A DNA stretch of 64,000 nucleotides. Source: Terriglobia bacterium (lineage in GTDB: Bacteria > Acidobacteriota > Terriglobia > Acidiferrales > UBA7541). This document shows, in pieces, positions 7,758 to 16,148 of the stretch; position 1 is the first letter of the stretch; each line of letters opens with the position of its first letter. The notes beneath the pieces were generated by a model, which made no database searches, was not told where the DNA came from, and was given only the letters and a program-made list of their open reading frames with translations. A program made the position numbers and the translations under genes. Location of the stretch: positions 142,013-206,012 of the forward strand of contig JAIQEW010000004.1 of the NCBI GenBank assembly GCA_020073605.1, written 5' to 3'.

Positions 7758-9779
7758 ATGACGACCTGGAGTGAATTCGTTGAGCAACATGGGACCGTGC
7801 CGGAGTGGCCGTATCCCATACATTACGACCAGGAGAGTGAGATAGCCGCTGACGTCCTCATCATAGGTGGGGGCGTAGCAGGATCTCACGCCGCGATCAG
7901 CGCCGCCCACCAGGGAGCCAAAGTCGTCATCGTCGAAACGGGTCATCTGAAGCGCAGCGGCTCGGGAGGCACAGGCGTTGACCACTGGCACGGCGCCTGC
8001 AAGAACCCTTGTTCGAAGGTAACGCCCCTGGACTACACCATGGCCGTCATGGAGAGCGCCCACGGCTACTCCAACGGAATCGCGCGCTACATCACCTGCA
8101 CGGAAGGTTGGGAGACGCTGCTTGAGTGCGAGCAGATGGGCGTGCAGATCCGAGACGTGCACGACGAGTTCAAGGGCGCGGAATTCCGCGACGACGAGAC
8201 GAAGCTGATGTTTGGCTACGACTATCGGAATCGCCACATCGTGCGCATCTGGGGTTTCAACCTGAAGCAGTGCCTCTACTACGAAATGAAGCGGCTCCGC
8301 ATCGGGATGTACAACCGCACGGTGGTGACGAGCCTGCTCACGGAAGGGGCGCGACAGGGCGGCCGAGTCGTTGGCGCGACCGGTGTAAACATGCGGACCG
8401 GCGAATTCTACATCTTCAAATCGAAGGCCACGATCATCGCCAGCGGAGGCGCGGGCCGGCTGTTTTCTTTTGCACCTGAGATGACCGCTGCCGGAGCGAT
8501 GAGCACGATGAACAGCTGCGGCACGGGCCACGCGATTGGCTGGGATGCGGGCGCCGAGTTCGTGCAGATGGAACAGACAGCACCGGGACGTCTGAGCGGG
8601 TATGGATACGCCCCTTACAGCGTGGGCAACACCAGTAACACGTACCACGGCACGTCCATCGTTGATGCCAATGGAAAAGAGGTCCCGTGGTTTGATCCCT
8701 TTGGCCGAGAGCTGAAGACTGTAGAGGAGCGCTTCCTTCCGTCTCAGGGACAAAGGTTCCAGCTCGGCATCGGGATCGGTCTTCAAATGTATGCGGACCA
8801 GTACAAGTGGAACGACCTGCCACGGGATTTGCCCGAGCGCATCCGGCGAGGCGAGTTTCAACTACCGCTGTACGCCGATTTGACGCGCCTGTCGGAGATG
8901 GAGCGGCGCTGCATCTGGGGAATGATGATCGGAAACGAGGGAAAAACGCGCATCCCCATCTACGACACGCTCACCAAGGCGGGATTTGACCCCGATAAGG
9001 ACCTGCTCCAGGCACCGGTGATGTTGCCCGAAGCATACCAGCATTCGAATTTCTGGGGCGGAACGCCGATTCCTCATCTGCGGAGCCTCGCCGGCGGAGG
9101 CTTCCTCGTGGATTGGGATTTGAGGACGTCGCTCGAAGGGCTTTATGCCGCCGGCACTTCGCCGGTATTCGGTGCGGGGTGTCACGGTGAGTCGCACACG
9201 ATGGGCAGGTACGCAGCACGGAAGGCCGCGGACTACGCCAACGACGCGGCCGAGCCGGTGGTGGACCGCAAACAGGTGGACGCGGAAAAGGAGCGCGCCT
9301 ACCGGCACGTCAAGCAGAACAAAGACGGCATCGGATGGAAGGAGCTGAACGCGGCCATTGCCCGCGTAATGCAAGACTACTGCGGCAGGTACAAGAACGA
9401 ACGTACGTTGACGCGAGGGCTGAGTCTTCTGAATGAACTCAAGGAGAATGAAGGCGCCACAGCCTACGCGGCTAACCCCCATGAACTGGGACGCATGCTC
9501 GAATGTTTCTCGCTGATCACGGTGGGAGAGATGGTGATGCAAGCATCACGGCTGAGAAAGTGCAGCACCGCCTATCTCGATTTCTACCGGCTCGATTATC
9601 CCCAGATGGACCCGCCGGAATGGGAGAAGCACCTTCCCATGAGACAGGAAGACGGCCGGGTGAAGTCGCGAGAACTTCCGCTCGACTTTCATCTTCGATC
9701 GCCATATGCCTCGAGTTATGAAGAGAACTACGCACGCCACGCCGGTCAACTCGAGAGACAAGGAGCCCCCCAGTCATGA
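7758..9779 (+). CDS. AprA-like FAD-dependent oxidoreductase (fumarate reductase/APS reductase superfamily)
   Basis: A 673-residue flavoprotein of the succinate dehydrogenase/fumarate reductase superfamily. The FAD-binding loop is VLIIGGGVAGSHAA (about residues 33-46). Later superfamily signatures include IIASGGAGRLF and GLYAAGTSPVFGAGCHGES. The pairing with an AprB-like ferredoxin and the middle segment (EGWETLLECEQMGV, GFNLKQCLYYEMKR) resemble the AprA branch, but I would not call it an APS reductase: no sulfate-reduction genes lie nearby. The start at 7758 follows GGTGGAGGA by eight bases; the open frame from 7632 is leader. Its TGA overlaps the ferredoxin ATG (ATGA), implying coupled translation and a two-subunit complex. 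Substrate unknown. Confidence 0.85.
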   Translation: MTTWSEFVEQHGTVPEWPYPIHYDQESEIAADVLIIGGGVAGSHAAISAAHQGAKVVIVETGHLKRSGSGGTGVDHWHGACKNPCSKVTPLDYTMAVMESAHGYSNGIARYITCTEGWETLLECEQMGVQIRDVHDEFKGAEFRDDETKLMFGYDYRNRHIVRIWGFNLKQCLYYEMKRLRIGMYNRTVVTSLLTEGARQGGRVVGATGVNMRTGEFYIFKSKATIIASGGAGRLFSFAPEMTAAGAMSTMNSCGTGHAIGWDAGAEFVQMEQTAPGRLSGYGYAPYSVGNTSNTYHGTSIVDANGKEVPWFDPFGRELKTVEERFLPSQGQRFQLGIGIGLQMYADQYKWNDLPRDLPERIRRGEFQLPLYADLTRLSEMERRCIWGMMIGNEGKTRIPIYDTLTKAGFDPDKDLLQAPVMLPEAYQHSNFWGGTPIPHLRSLAGGGFLVDWDLRTSLEGLYAAGTSPVFGAGCHGESHTMGRYAARKAADYANDAAEPVVDRKQVDAEKERAYRHVKQNKDGIGWKELNAAIARVMQDYCGRYKNERTLTRGLSLLNELKENEGATAYAANPHELGRMLECFSLITVGEMVMQASRLRKCSTAYLDFYRLDYPQMDPPEWEKHLPMRQEDGRVKSRELPLDFHLRSPYASSYEENYARHAGQLERQGAPQS

Positions 9780-10126
9780 GCGACAAAATCTACATGACGC
9801 CCAATTCTCCGACGCCCAATAGAGGGATGCGGTTCGACGCCACCTTGTGCAACGGCTGCAATCTCTGCGTGGACGTGTGCCCCACGGACGTGATGATGCC
9901 CCATCCGGAGAAGCACAAGGCTCCGATTGTGCTGTATCCCGAGGAATGCTGGTTCTGCGGAGTGTGCATAGAAGAGTGCAACCATGGCGCGTTGAGCATG
10001 TCCCATCCGGCGGGCCAAAACATCTCGGTGAACTGGAAGCGCGTGGAAACGGGCGAATACTTCCGGCTGGGGATGAAGAATCCTCCGCCGCCGAATCTCC
10101 GGCCGCCGTCCGGGGGAAGACGCTGA
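9776..10126 (+). CDS. AprB-like ferredoxin with two [4Fe-4S] clusters
   Basis: A 116-residue ferredoxin with two CxxCxxCxxxC sets: C25, C28, C31, C35 (followed by Pro) and C58, C61, C64, C68. The second set (EECWFCGVCIEECNHGAL) and the tail after it resemble AprB, which docks on AprA and passes electrons to its FAD. The ATG overlaps the flavoprotein stop by four bases, so the two are almost certainly partner subunits. The proline-rich C-terminus (PPPPNLRPPSGG) is short and probably disordered. Confidence 0.9.
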   Translation: MSDKIYMTPNSPTPNRGMRFDATLCNGCNLCVDVCPTDVMMPHPEKHKAPIVLYPEECWFCGVCIEECNHGALSMSHPAGQNISVNWKRVETGEYFRLGMKNPPPPNLRPPSGGRR

Positions 10127-10179
10127 CGCTGTGTCTCTGCGCTCGAGAGTCATGCAACGTCGGTGATTTGAGAAATGCG

Positions 10180-10203
10180 TTCAATATGTTGAAGGCCAAT
10201 GTT
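10180..10203. promoter_or_regulatory. Candidate IclR operator, copy B
   Basis: A perfect palindrome TTCAA-TATG-TTGAA followed by GCCAATGTTG; 21 of 24 bases match copy A at 7626. The following GCCAA-TG-TTGGC is itself palindromic and contains the ATG at 10199, used below as the transporter start. It lies in the 72-base gap between ferredoxin and transporter, so the transporter may have its own regulated promoter. Confidence 0.55.
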
Positions 10204-11671
10204 GGCGGTCCGCAGGCGATTTGATAACAACCAATCGCTCGCCGAAAGCGATGGCAACTTCGTGAAATCCGCCAGTCCTGCGATGGGCTCCGCTGATGTT
10301 ACGACCCCTGAACCTGCGCCCAGCACGGTCGAACCTTGGCCCAGCCCTGGTCAAGCGTGGTACGGCGTATTCGTGCTGGCTTTGGGGCTGATGGTGACCT
10401 ATCTCGACCGGGGCATCCTAAGCCTGCTGGTCGAGCCGATCAAACGCGACCTTCACATCAGCGACACGCAGATGAGCCTTCTGATGGGTTTTGCGTTTGT
10501 CTTGTTCTACCTGCTGGTGGCATTTCCGATCGCAAGACTCGTCGACTACCAAAGTCGCCGCGCGATCCTCGGAGTCGGCACCGCCATCTGGAGCCTGACC
10601 ACGGCAATCTCCGGACTGGCGCGCACGTTCGGTCAATTGTTTGCCTGCCGGGTGGGCTCTGGAGTTGGAGCCGCGTGCAGTAGTCCGGCCTCATTTTCGA
10701 TGCTCGCGGACTTGTTCCCTCGCGAAAAGCTTCCGAGGGCGTTCGCCGTCCTGTTCTTCGGCATGTTTCTCGGGGAAGGCATTGCCCTCATCGTGGGCGG
10801 GACGCTGGCCGGCCTGTTCATGCGACTCTCGCCTGTGACGTTGCCGGTGATTGGGACGCTGCACGGGTGGCAGTTGACGCTCATCGCGATCGGCCTCCCG
10901 GGACTGCTGGTGGCCGCGCTCATGGCTACCGTGCATGAACCTGCGCGGCGCGGGCAGATGGTCGTGCGTGACTTCCCTGCAACCGCGGCACCGAAACGTA
11001 TCCCGGTCAAAGAAGTGCTGGCGTTCGTGTGGAAGAACTCCGGCGTCTTCCTACCTATGTTTGCCAGCATGGGGATTTCCGCGACGATGGGATTTGGCAT
11101 CCGAAGCTGGGCGCCGTCCTTTTACATTCGCACGTTTCATTGGACGGTCGCGAGGTATGGACTCGTGCAGGGCCTGTTGTCACTGACCGTCATGCCCATC
11201 GGAGCGTTGACCGGCAGTTTGATGGCCGAGCGCTTAGCCCGCATGGGATACGATGACGCCAACATGCGCACCGTCTTCATCGGCCAACTGATGGCGTTGC
11301 CGGGAATGATTCTATTCCCGCTCATGCCGACGGCCGCCTTATCGATCGCTCTCTCCACCTCTTATACATTTTTCACTTTCTGGACGAACGCGCCGATGAA
11401 CGCCGCGCTGCAAATCGTGACTCCCAATCAGATGCGGGGCCAGGTGACGGCCCTTTTTCTCTTTATCTACAATGTGATCGGTTTTGGACTGGGGCCGACG
11501 ATCGTGGCGTTGTTCACGGATTACCTGTTTCACTCCGACCGGATGCTTGGGTATTCGATGGCGGTGGCCACGTTTACGCTGGGCTCGGCGACGGCGGTCA
11601 TCATGTGGTTCGGCGTGAGGCCGTATGGCCGCGCGATGGCGCAGTTGAAGGCTCAAGAGAAACTTGGATGA
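10199..11671 (+). CDS. MFS transporter of the operon (sugar acid/spinster-like)
   Basis: A twelve-helix major facilitator. TM1 reads VFVLALGLMVTYLDRGILSLLVEPI, given here as its core TYLDRGILSLLVEPI, and resembles hexuronate and spinster-like transporters (the YxDR motif at TM1). Loop 2-3 is PIARLVDYQSRRAI, a relaxed version of the usual GxLaDrxGrr. Length is 490 residues if translation starts at 10199, but about 45 residues before TM1 are hydrophilic and the ATG sits in a palindrome, so a later start (ATG at 10283) is possible. Its stop overlaps the next gene's ATG. It probably imports the compound processed by the operon. Confidence 0.82.
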   Translation: MLAVRRRFDNNQSLAESDGNFVKSASPAMGSADVTTPEPAPSTVEPWPSPGQAWYGVFVLALGLMVTYLDRGILSLLVEPIKRDLHISDTQMSLLMGFAFVLFYLLVAFPIARLVDYQSRRAILGVGTAIWSLTTAISGLARTFGQLFACRVGSGVGAACSSPASFSMLADLFPREKLPRAFAVLFFGMFLGEGIALIVGGTLAGLFMRLSPVTLPVIGTLHGWQLTLIAIGLPGLLVAALMATVHEPARRGQMVVRDFPATAAPKRIPVKEVLAFVWKNSGVFLPMFASMGISATMGFGIRSWAPSFYIRTFHWTVARYGLVQGLLSLTVMPIGALTGSLMAERLARMGYDDANMRTVFIGQLMALPGMILFPLMPTAALSIALSTSYTFFTFWTNAPMNAALQIVTPNQMRGQVTALFLFIYNVIGFGLGPTIVALFTDYLFHSDRMLGYSMAVATFTLGSATAVIMWFGVRPYGRAMAQLKAQEKLG

Positions 11672-13035
11672 ATCGATCTAAATCAATCGCGACAGTTGTT
11701 TCTCCCCAGCCGCCAACCCAAAGGCCGTGGGAGGAAAAGCGGGCGCAGCGATTCGAACGATGGCTTTCCGCTCCCGGGATCCGCTTTGCCAGTCCCGCCG
11801 CAGAGCAAGGCTACCGCGCGCGCCTGACGCGAATCATTCGCGCGATCCGCATGCAAGAGCCAGACCGCGTCCCGTGCCTTCTTCCCGCCGGCCAGTTTCC
11901 GGCTTCCTACGCTGGAATCACGGTGCGCACGGCCATGTACGACTACGAGGAAATGAAGCGCGCATGGCGAAAGTTCCTCTACGACTTCGACGGGGACACG
12001 TGCGTCATTCCAGGTGTGAGCGTCACTTCCGGGAAGCTTCATGAGATTACGAAGACGCGAATGTCGGTGTGGCCCGGCCACGGCCTCGACGCAAACGCCC
12101 CTATGGCGCAATTCGTCGAAGGCGAGTACATGAAGGCCGACGAGTACGACGCACTGCTCAAGGATCCAGGCGATTTCTTCATGCGCGTCTATCTGCCTCG
12201 CACACTGGGAGCCTTTGAGTCTTTTCAGAAGCTGTTTCCCTTCAGGCGTGCATTTGGGATGCCGGGGGTTTTCCTGGGAGCCTGCATGCTTCCGGAGGTT
12301 CAGGAAGCGTTCCAGGCAGTGATTGACGCAGGGAAGGAACTCGCGAAATTTCGTCAGGCGGTAGCGGAAATCTTGAAGGAAGCCCAGGCCGCGGGATACC
12401 CGCCGTTCCACGGCGGATTCGCTCATGCCCCCTTCGACCTGTTTGGCGATACCTTGCGCGGAACCCACGGAATCATGATGGATATGTACCGCCAACCGGC
12501 CAAGCTGCAGGAAGCGATGGAAGCCGCAACGCCTTGGATCGTTGAGGGAGCCGTGTCCGGAGCGGATGTCTCGGGAGTACCAATCACCTTTATGGCTCTG
12601 CACAAGGGCGACGATACTTTCATGTCCGAGAAACAATTTGAGACGTTTTACTGGCCCGGCTTGAAAAAGGTCATATTGGGGCTGGTAGCGGAAGGTTGCG
12701 TGCCGCTGTTGTTCGCCGAGGGCTGCTATAACAAGCGCCTGGAAGCCGTGAAAGATCTGCCGGAAGGCTCCGTCATCTGGTGGTTCGACCGCACGGATAT
12801 GGCCCGAGCCAAGAAGATTCTGGGCGACAGAAACTGCATTGCGGGCAATGTGCCGACCTCGCTGCTGTGTACGGGAACGCCGCGAGAAGTGAAAGAGCAT
12901 TGCAGGAATCTCATCGAGGTCTGCGGGAAGCGTGGCGGATACATTTTGACGGGCGGCGCTCAGGTTCACAATACCACCGCGGAAAACCTGCGAGCCATGC
13001 TCGAAGCGGCCAAAGAATACGGCGTCTATCAGTAG
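11668..13035 (+). CDS. UroD-family protein, corrinoid methyltransferase-like
   Basis: A 455-residue protein with the uroporphyrinogen decarboxylase fold, in the branch that includes cobalamin-dependent methyltransferases (MtaA, CmuA type) more than true HemE. Visible pieces are the early RIIRAIRMQEPDRVP, the central AHAPFDLFGDTLRGTHG, and a C-terminal CIAGNVPTSLLCTGTPREV followed by GGYILTGGAQV. The usual zinc-binding HxC is not obvious; AEGCYNKRL occupies that place, so metal binding differs or is lost. The ATG overlaps the transporter stop (ATGA). In context it may move a methyl group from the imported substrate, but no corrinoid protein gene is in the window. Confidence 0.78.
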   Translation: MNRSKSIATVVSPQPPTQRPWEEKRAQRFERWLSAPGIRFASPAAEQGYRARLTRIIRAIRMQEPDRVPCLLPAGQFPASYAGITVRTAMYDYEEMKRAWRKFLYDFDGDTCVIPGVSVTSGKLHEITKTRMSVWPGHGLDANAPMAQFVEGEYMKADEYDALLKDPGDFFMRVYLPRTLGAFESFQKLFPFRRAFGMPGVFLGACMLPEVQEAFQAVIDAGKELAKFRQAVAEILKEAQAAGYPPFHGGFAHAPFDLFGDTLRGTHGIMMDMYRQPAKLQEAMEAATPWIVEGAVSGADVSGVPITFMALHKGDDTFMSEKQFETFYWPGLKKVILGLVAEGCVPLLFAEGCYNKRLEAVKDLPEGSVIWWFDRTDMARAKKILGDRNCIAGNVPTSLLCTGTPREVKEHCRNLIEVCGKRGGYILTGGAQVHNTTAENLRAMLEAAKEYGVYQ

Positions 13036-13056
13036 TCTTGCAATCGCCATTCGAAA

Positions 13057-14916
13057 TTAGGATTCACTTGGAATCCGAACCTCGTTCGGCGAATACTCTG
13101 CGATCTTCTCGATCGTATTTTCTGAGAGAGCTTGTCTCAATTCGAACGGCGTCAGTACTCGGGGTAGCTGTTCGCTCAGCCAATAATGAGAGTGCGTGCT
13201 GGGGATGAACTCGACGAAGGGAGTCACTGCGATTGGTATGATTCTTCGCATTTTTCTGATGTCATAATTTGTCCCGCGCGGATTTCCTGCTAACCAGCGT
13301 GCCTTATGGTCGATATCGTTAAGGGCCTTTTCCAGTTTTTGAGTCCTATAGCGAATGGCGATAGGATCGCCTCTTTCAATCCCGAATGAATAAGCAAAGG
13401 CCCGACATTCAGCGATCACTAACGTGTCGCCGCGTATGAAGGCAGCGTCTATTTGGCGTTGTTCGCCGGAGAGAGCTTTGCAGGGACCTATCGGCAAAGC
13501 CGAGTGCCCAGCCCGCACAGCAATTTCGAGAGCATCCCCCTTAAAGTTCTGGTCATCAAGCTGCACTCCATAGAAGAGATTGTGCAACAGCCGGTGGATC
13601 CAAGCGTAGTCGATGAAGAGTCGGTCGCCATGAGGTAAGAAAACAAAGTGAGGTCCAGCGGTGGAAGGATCAATGCGAGCGCGTTTATCCTCTCGAAGTT
13701 CCAGGTAGCCGATCGTTGCCAGCACATCGATGTCTCCAGCATCGACTGGGAGCTTCAGAGCTTTGACGGAGAATGGTAGGAAGTGACGAATTTCCCGTTC
13801 GACATAATCCTTGGCATACGGGCCTTCGTAACCGCGTTGCCACGTCCTTAAGAGATAGGATCTATCCTCATTCCAGCAGTGTACGACTCGTAGTGAAAGA
13901 GCATTTATGACGGCCATCAACCACTCTAGTCGGATGCCGACGTGAGATGCAAATGCCCCGGCAAGAGGCTCGTGCGCGTGATAGTAGCTGGGGAAGTTCA
14001 ATGGGACCCAAGCGAAGTTTAGTCTTGAAGATTCTGCCATCTTGAGATTAAAACTCTTGAAGAATTCATTGAATTCTTTCGCCGGAATATTGCCAACATT
14101 GTACGTGGGAAGAATAACGCCACCTTTCATGTGTTCCGCCGTGGCGAACTCGCGCGAGAAAACAGTACCGCTAGCGGAGGCAGCCCAATAGCCTTGTCGG
14201 CTGTCGTACTTCGAAACAAGCGTATCGAGTTCGTCTGTGCGTTCATCCCCGAAATATCGAGAGTTTGTGGGATCTACTCGTAGTCGAGCGCCCTTTCCGA
14301 GGATTCGCAATGTTGCACCGCAACGCCAAATCTCAAATCCTAATTTCTCGCAGTCATACAGCTCTCGTAGGCTTTGCACGTCGAACTTCGTTAGCACGAA
14401 TTGCGGCGAGATCTGGAGACCCTTGCGCAAACCTTCAAACTCAGGAGCGAGCAGCAGTCCGTTGAAAACGTCTTTGGTATCGATTTCGTTTGAAAAGCCA
14501 ACGCCGTTACACGCTTCGCGCTGCGCATACTTCTGAATTGCTGCCTCTAGCGCTCCCCGAACGAGCAGTACCGTCGCTTCGCTACTGTCATAGCCGATCG
14601 ATCCGGGAAAGAGACGGCGATAAGCATGCAGCCAGTAGCCGATACAGTGTCTGCTTAGCAAGGAAGCCAATCTTTGTTCAACGACGCTCAAATATTGCCG
14701 GATGATTGAACGAGCAGAATCAGGATCGTACGTTCCCGGAGGCACAATGCTCCAGAAGGCACCGGCTACCTCGTGCGGTTCTTTCGGGTCGTAGCCTGAT
14801 CGAGCTAATTCTCGATGAAACAATGCGAAAGCGGATTGATAATATTCTAGGTAAGCTGTGGGTATTGCCTGACGCGATTTGTTTCTAGGTTTTCTTGAAT
14901 GTTCTCTTGCCGTCAC
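13057..14916 (-). CDS. Large protein of unknown function with a C-terminal PD-(D/E)XK-like motif
   Basis: I do not recognise the N-terminal 450 residues. Near the C-terminus EIAVRAG is followed by RQIDAAFIRGDTLVIAECRA; the D490-x12-E503-x-R505 spacing and hydrophobic strands match the core of restriction-endonuclease-like folds (usually E-x-K; here Arg replaces Lys). Translation appears to start at a GTG (14916). Codon use and base composition are more A/T-rich than in genes right of the tRNA. It lies 58 bases downstream of the PUA-like gene on the same strand and next to a recombinase remnant at tRNA-His, a context typical of defence genes. Function otherwise unknown. Confidence 0.6.
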   Translation of the reverse strand: MTAREHSRKPRNKSRQAIPTAYLEYYQSAFALFHRELARSGYDPKEPHEVAGAFWSIVPPGTYDPDSARSIIRQYLSVVEQRLASLLSRHCIGYWLHAYRRLFPGSIGYDSSEATVLLVRGALEAAIQKYAQREACNGVGFSNEIDTKDVFNGLLLAPEFEGLRKGLQISPQFVLTKFDVQSLRELYDCEKLGFEIWRCGATLRILGKGARLRVDPTNSRYFGDERTDELDTLVSKYDSRQGYWAASASGTVFSREFATAEHMKGGVILPTYNVGNIPAKEFNEFFKSFNLKMAESSRLNFAWVPLNFPSYYHAHEPLAGAFASHVGIRLEWLMAVINALSLRVVHCWNEDRSYLLRTWQRGYEGPYAKDYVEREIRHFLPFSVKALKLPVDAGDIDVLATIGYLELREDKRARIDPSTAGPHFVFLPHGDRLFIDYAWIHRLLHNLFYGVQLDDQNFKGDALEIAVRAGHSALPIGPCKALSGEQRQIDAAFIRGDTLVIAECRAFAYSFGIERGDPIAIRYRTQKLEKALNDIDHKARWLAGNPRGTNYDIRKMRRIIPIAVTPFVEFIPSTHSHYWLSEQLPRVLTPFELRQALSENTIEKIAEYSPNEVRIPSES

Positions 14917-14973
14917 AGTTAGCTTCCCACACGCCAGTCACAACTGATCTTCGCACACTAAGAGGATTCAGGA

Positions 14974-15840
14974 TCAGTGTTGTTTCACCAAATCTATAAA
15001 TTCGGCTCGCCAGGTTTCGGCGTCGGTTCGAGGTAACTCGAAAACGATATGACGGTGCGCGCGTTGGGAGTTTCGGATGCGCAGCGATCTCTTTCGACCA
15101 TTCGCTTGTTCCGCCACATCAAGCGTCAGCCGCCTTACGGAATGGCTAAACTTGTCTTGATTCCACTCCTCCGCCGACTTGCCTCTTGAATGCCAAGCGA
15201 CAACCGTTGGCTTGGATAGAACGTGAGTTTCTGTTGGGTCAGATGAGAAGAGGACGTAATTCTTGGCAATCACTACCGGACGGCCCCGAACGGTCACTCC
15301 TGGTTTCAGAGTATCAGTCGTCTGAAGTCTCTCGAAATCTTCCTTTCGGAATCCCTGGTGCTCAGCGATCCGCCAAAGCCAATCGTGATGAACGCGTGAA
15401 CCGGCCAGAGTGGGTTCGAAGTGCTCCCACGCGCCATGCTTTGATCTCCAGGGTCGAATGAGAAGGTTGAAATACTTCCTGTAGATTTTCAGATTCTGGT
15501 CTTGCCAAAGACCGATTTGGCTTACCTTCCTGTCTACGGTTGCGAGGGCACAGAGTCGATACTCGGAATCTCCAGTTTCTTTGAATTTGCGAAACGAGAA
15601 GAACACGACGATGTCGCCAGGACGAAGTCTGTTGCGGACATCTTGACGGCAGATGCCCCAGGAAAGCTGGCCCCTGAACTTCCGCATCGCGTAGAAGGAA
15701 GGATCGTCGCCATTGTCGTAGGGCCAGTCTTGTAACCGCACGGCTCTCTCAGAGGCGACAATCGTCGATCCGCAGGGCGATCTCGATGAATCGCATGATG
15801 TGGCGTGGAATGGGGCGAAGTAGATTCGCGTGAGCCCCAA
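14974..15840 (-). CDS. Possible PUA/Nmad-like nucleotide-modification-associated protein
   Basis: A 288-residue cytoplasmic protein. The segment GQLSWGICRQDVRNRLRPGD, then IVVFFSFRKF and YRLCALATVD, resembles EVE/PUA-like and Nmad domains, small beta barrels that often sit beside DNA-modification or restriction enzymes. The C-terminal half is basic and unrecognised. The frame starts only at a TTG (15840) with no ribosome binding site, right where the recombinase fragment begins, so its 5' end may have been altered by rearrangement. It is likely cotranscribed with the nuclease-like gene. Assignment rests on local pattern only. Confidence 0.5.
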   Translation of the reverse strand: MGLTRIYFAPFHATSCDSSRSPCGSTIVASERAVRLQDWPYDNGDDPSFYAMRKFRGQLSWGICRQDVRNRLRPGDIVVFFSFRKFKETGDSEYRLCALATVDRKVSQIGLWQDQNLKIYRKYFNLLIRPWRSKHGAWEHFEPTLAGSRVHHDWLWRIAEHQGFRKEDFERLQTTDTLKPGVTVRGRPVVIAKNYVLFSSDPTETHVLSKPTVVAWHSRGKSAEEWNQDKFSHSVRRLTLDVAEQANGRKRSLRIRNSQRAHRHIVFELPRTDAETWRAEFIDLVKQH

Positions 15841-15878
15841 TTACTTGGTCCAGTTTGGAAAATTGCATGCGAAACGAC

Positions 15879-16015
15879 GCATCGAAGATTCAACCGATCC
15901 TCGTGTGACGCTCGAAATCTACAGCCACGTCATCGAGGAATCACGCCGCAGAGCCGACGAAAAAGATCAAAGTGATTTTGGACCCTTCTGGACCCCGCGA
16001 GAAAAGTATCAGTAA
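15879..16015 (+). pseudogene. C-terminal remnant of a tyrosine recombinase/phage integrase
   Basis: The translated string STDPRVTLEIYSHVIEESRRRADEK matches the end of phage-type integrases (GHSDPRVTLEIYSHV...), which carries the catalytic Tyr in IYSHV. Only about 45 residues remain; the catalytic Arg/His/Arg part is absent upstream. It points toward the 3' end of tRNA-His 20 bases away, the usual integrase-attachment-site arrangement, so it marks an old integration event. Confidence 0.75.
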
Positions 16016-16034
16016 GTGAATGCAATAGGTTAGT

Positions 16035-16111
16035 TGGGGTGAGCGATGGGATTTGAACCCACGACCCTCGGTGCCACAGACCGATGCTCTACCAGCTGAG
16101 CTACGCTCACC
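16035..16111 (-). tRNA. tRNA-His (GTG)
   Basis: A full cloverleaf. The acceptor arms are GTGAGCG and CGCTCAC, with the extra G-1 paired to C73 as is special to tRNA-His. The anticodon loop is CTGTGGC (anticodon GTG), the T-arm loop is GTTCAAATC-type, and the 3' CCA is encoded at 16037-16035. The 3' end faces the recombinase remnant, so this gene is the probable attachment site of the element on its left. Confidence 0.95.
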
Positions 16112-16148
16112 ACCTGGGAAAAATCATAGCACGCCGTTGAGCGCGGAG

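Noticed and set aside
7758..10126. Genuine dissimilatory APS reductase AprAB
   Set aside because: The subunit layout is similar, but no sat, dsr or qmo genes are nearby and the operon partners point to another role. Kept as AprAB-like.
11668..13035. Heme biosynthesis enzyme HemE
   Set aside because: Too long for HemE, lacks its N-terminal signature for porphyrin binding, and lies in a catabolic-looking operon.
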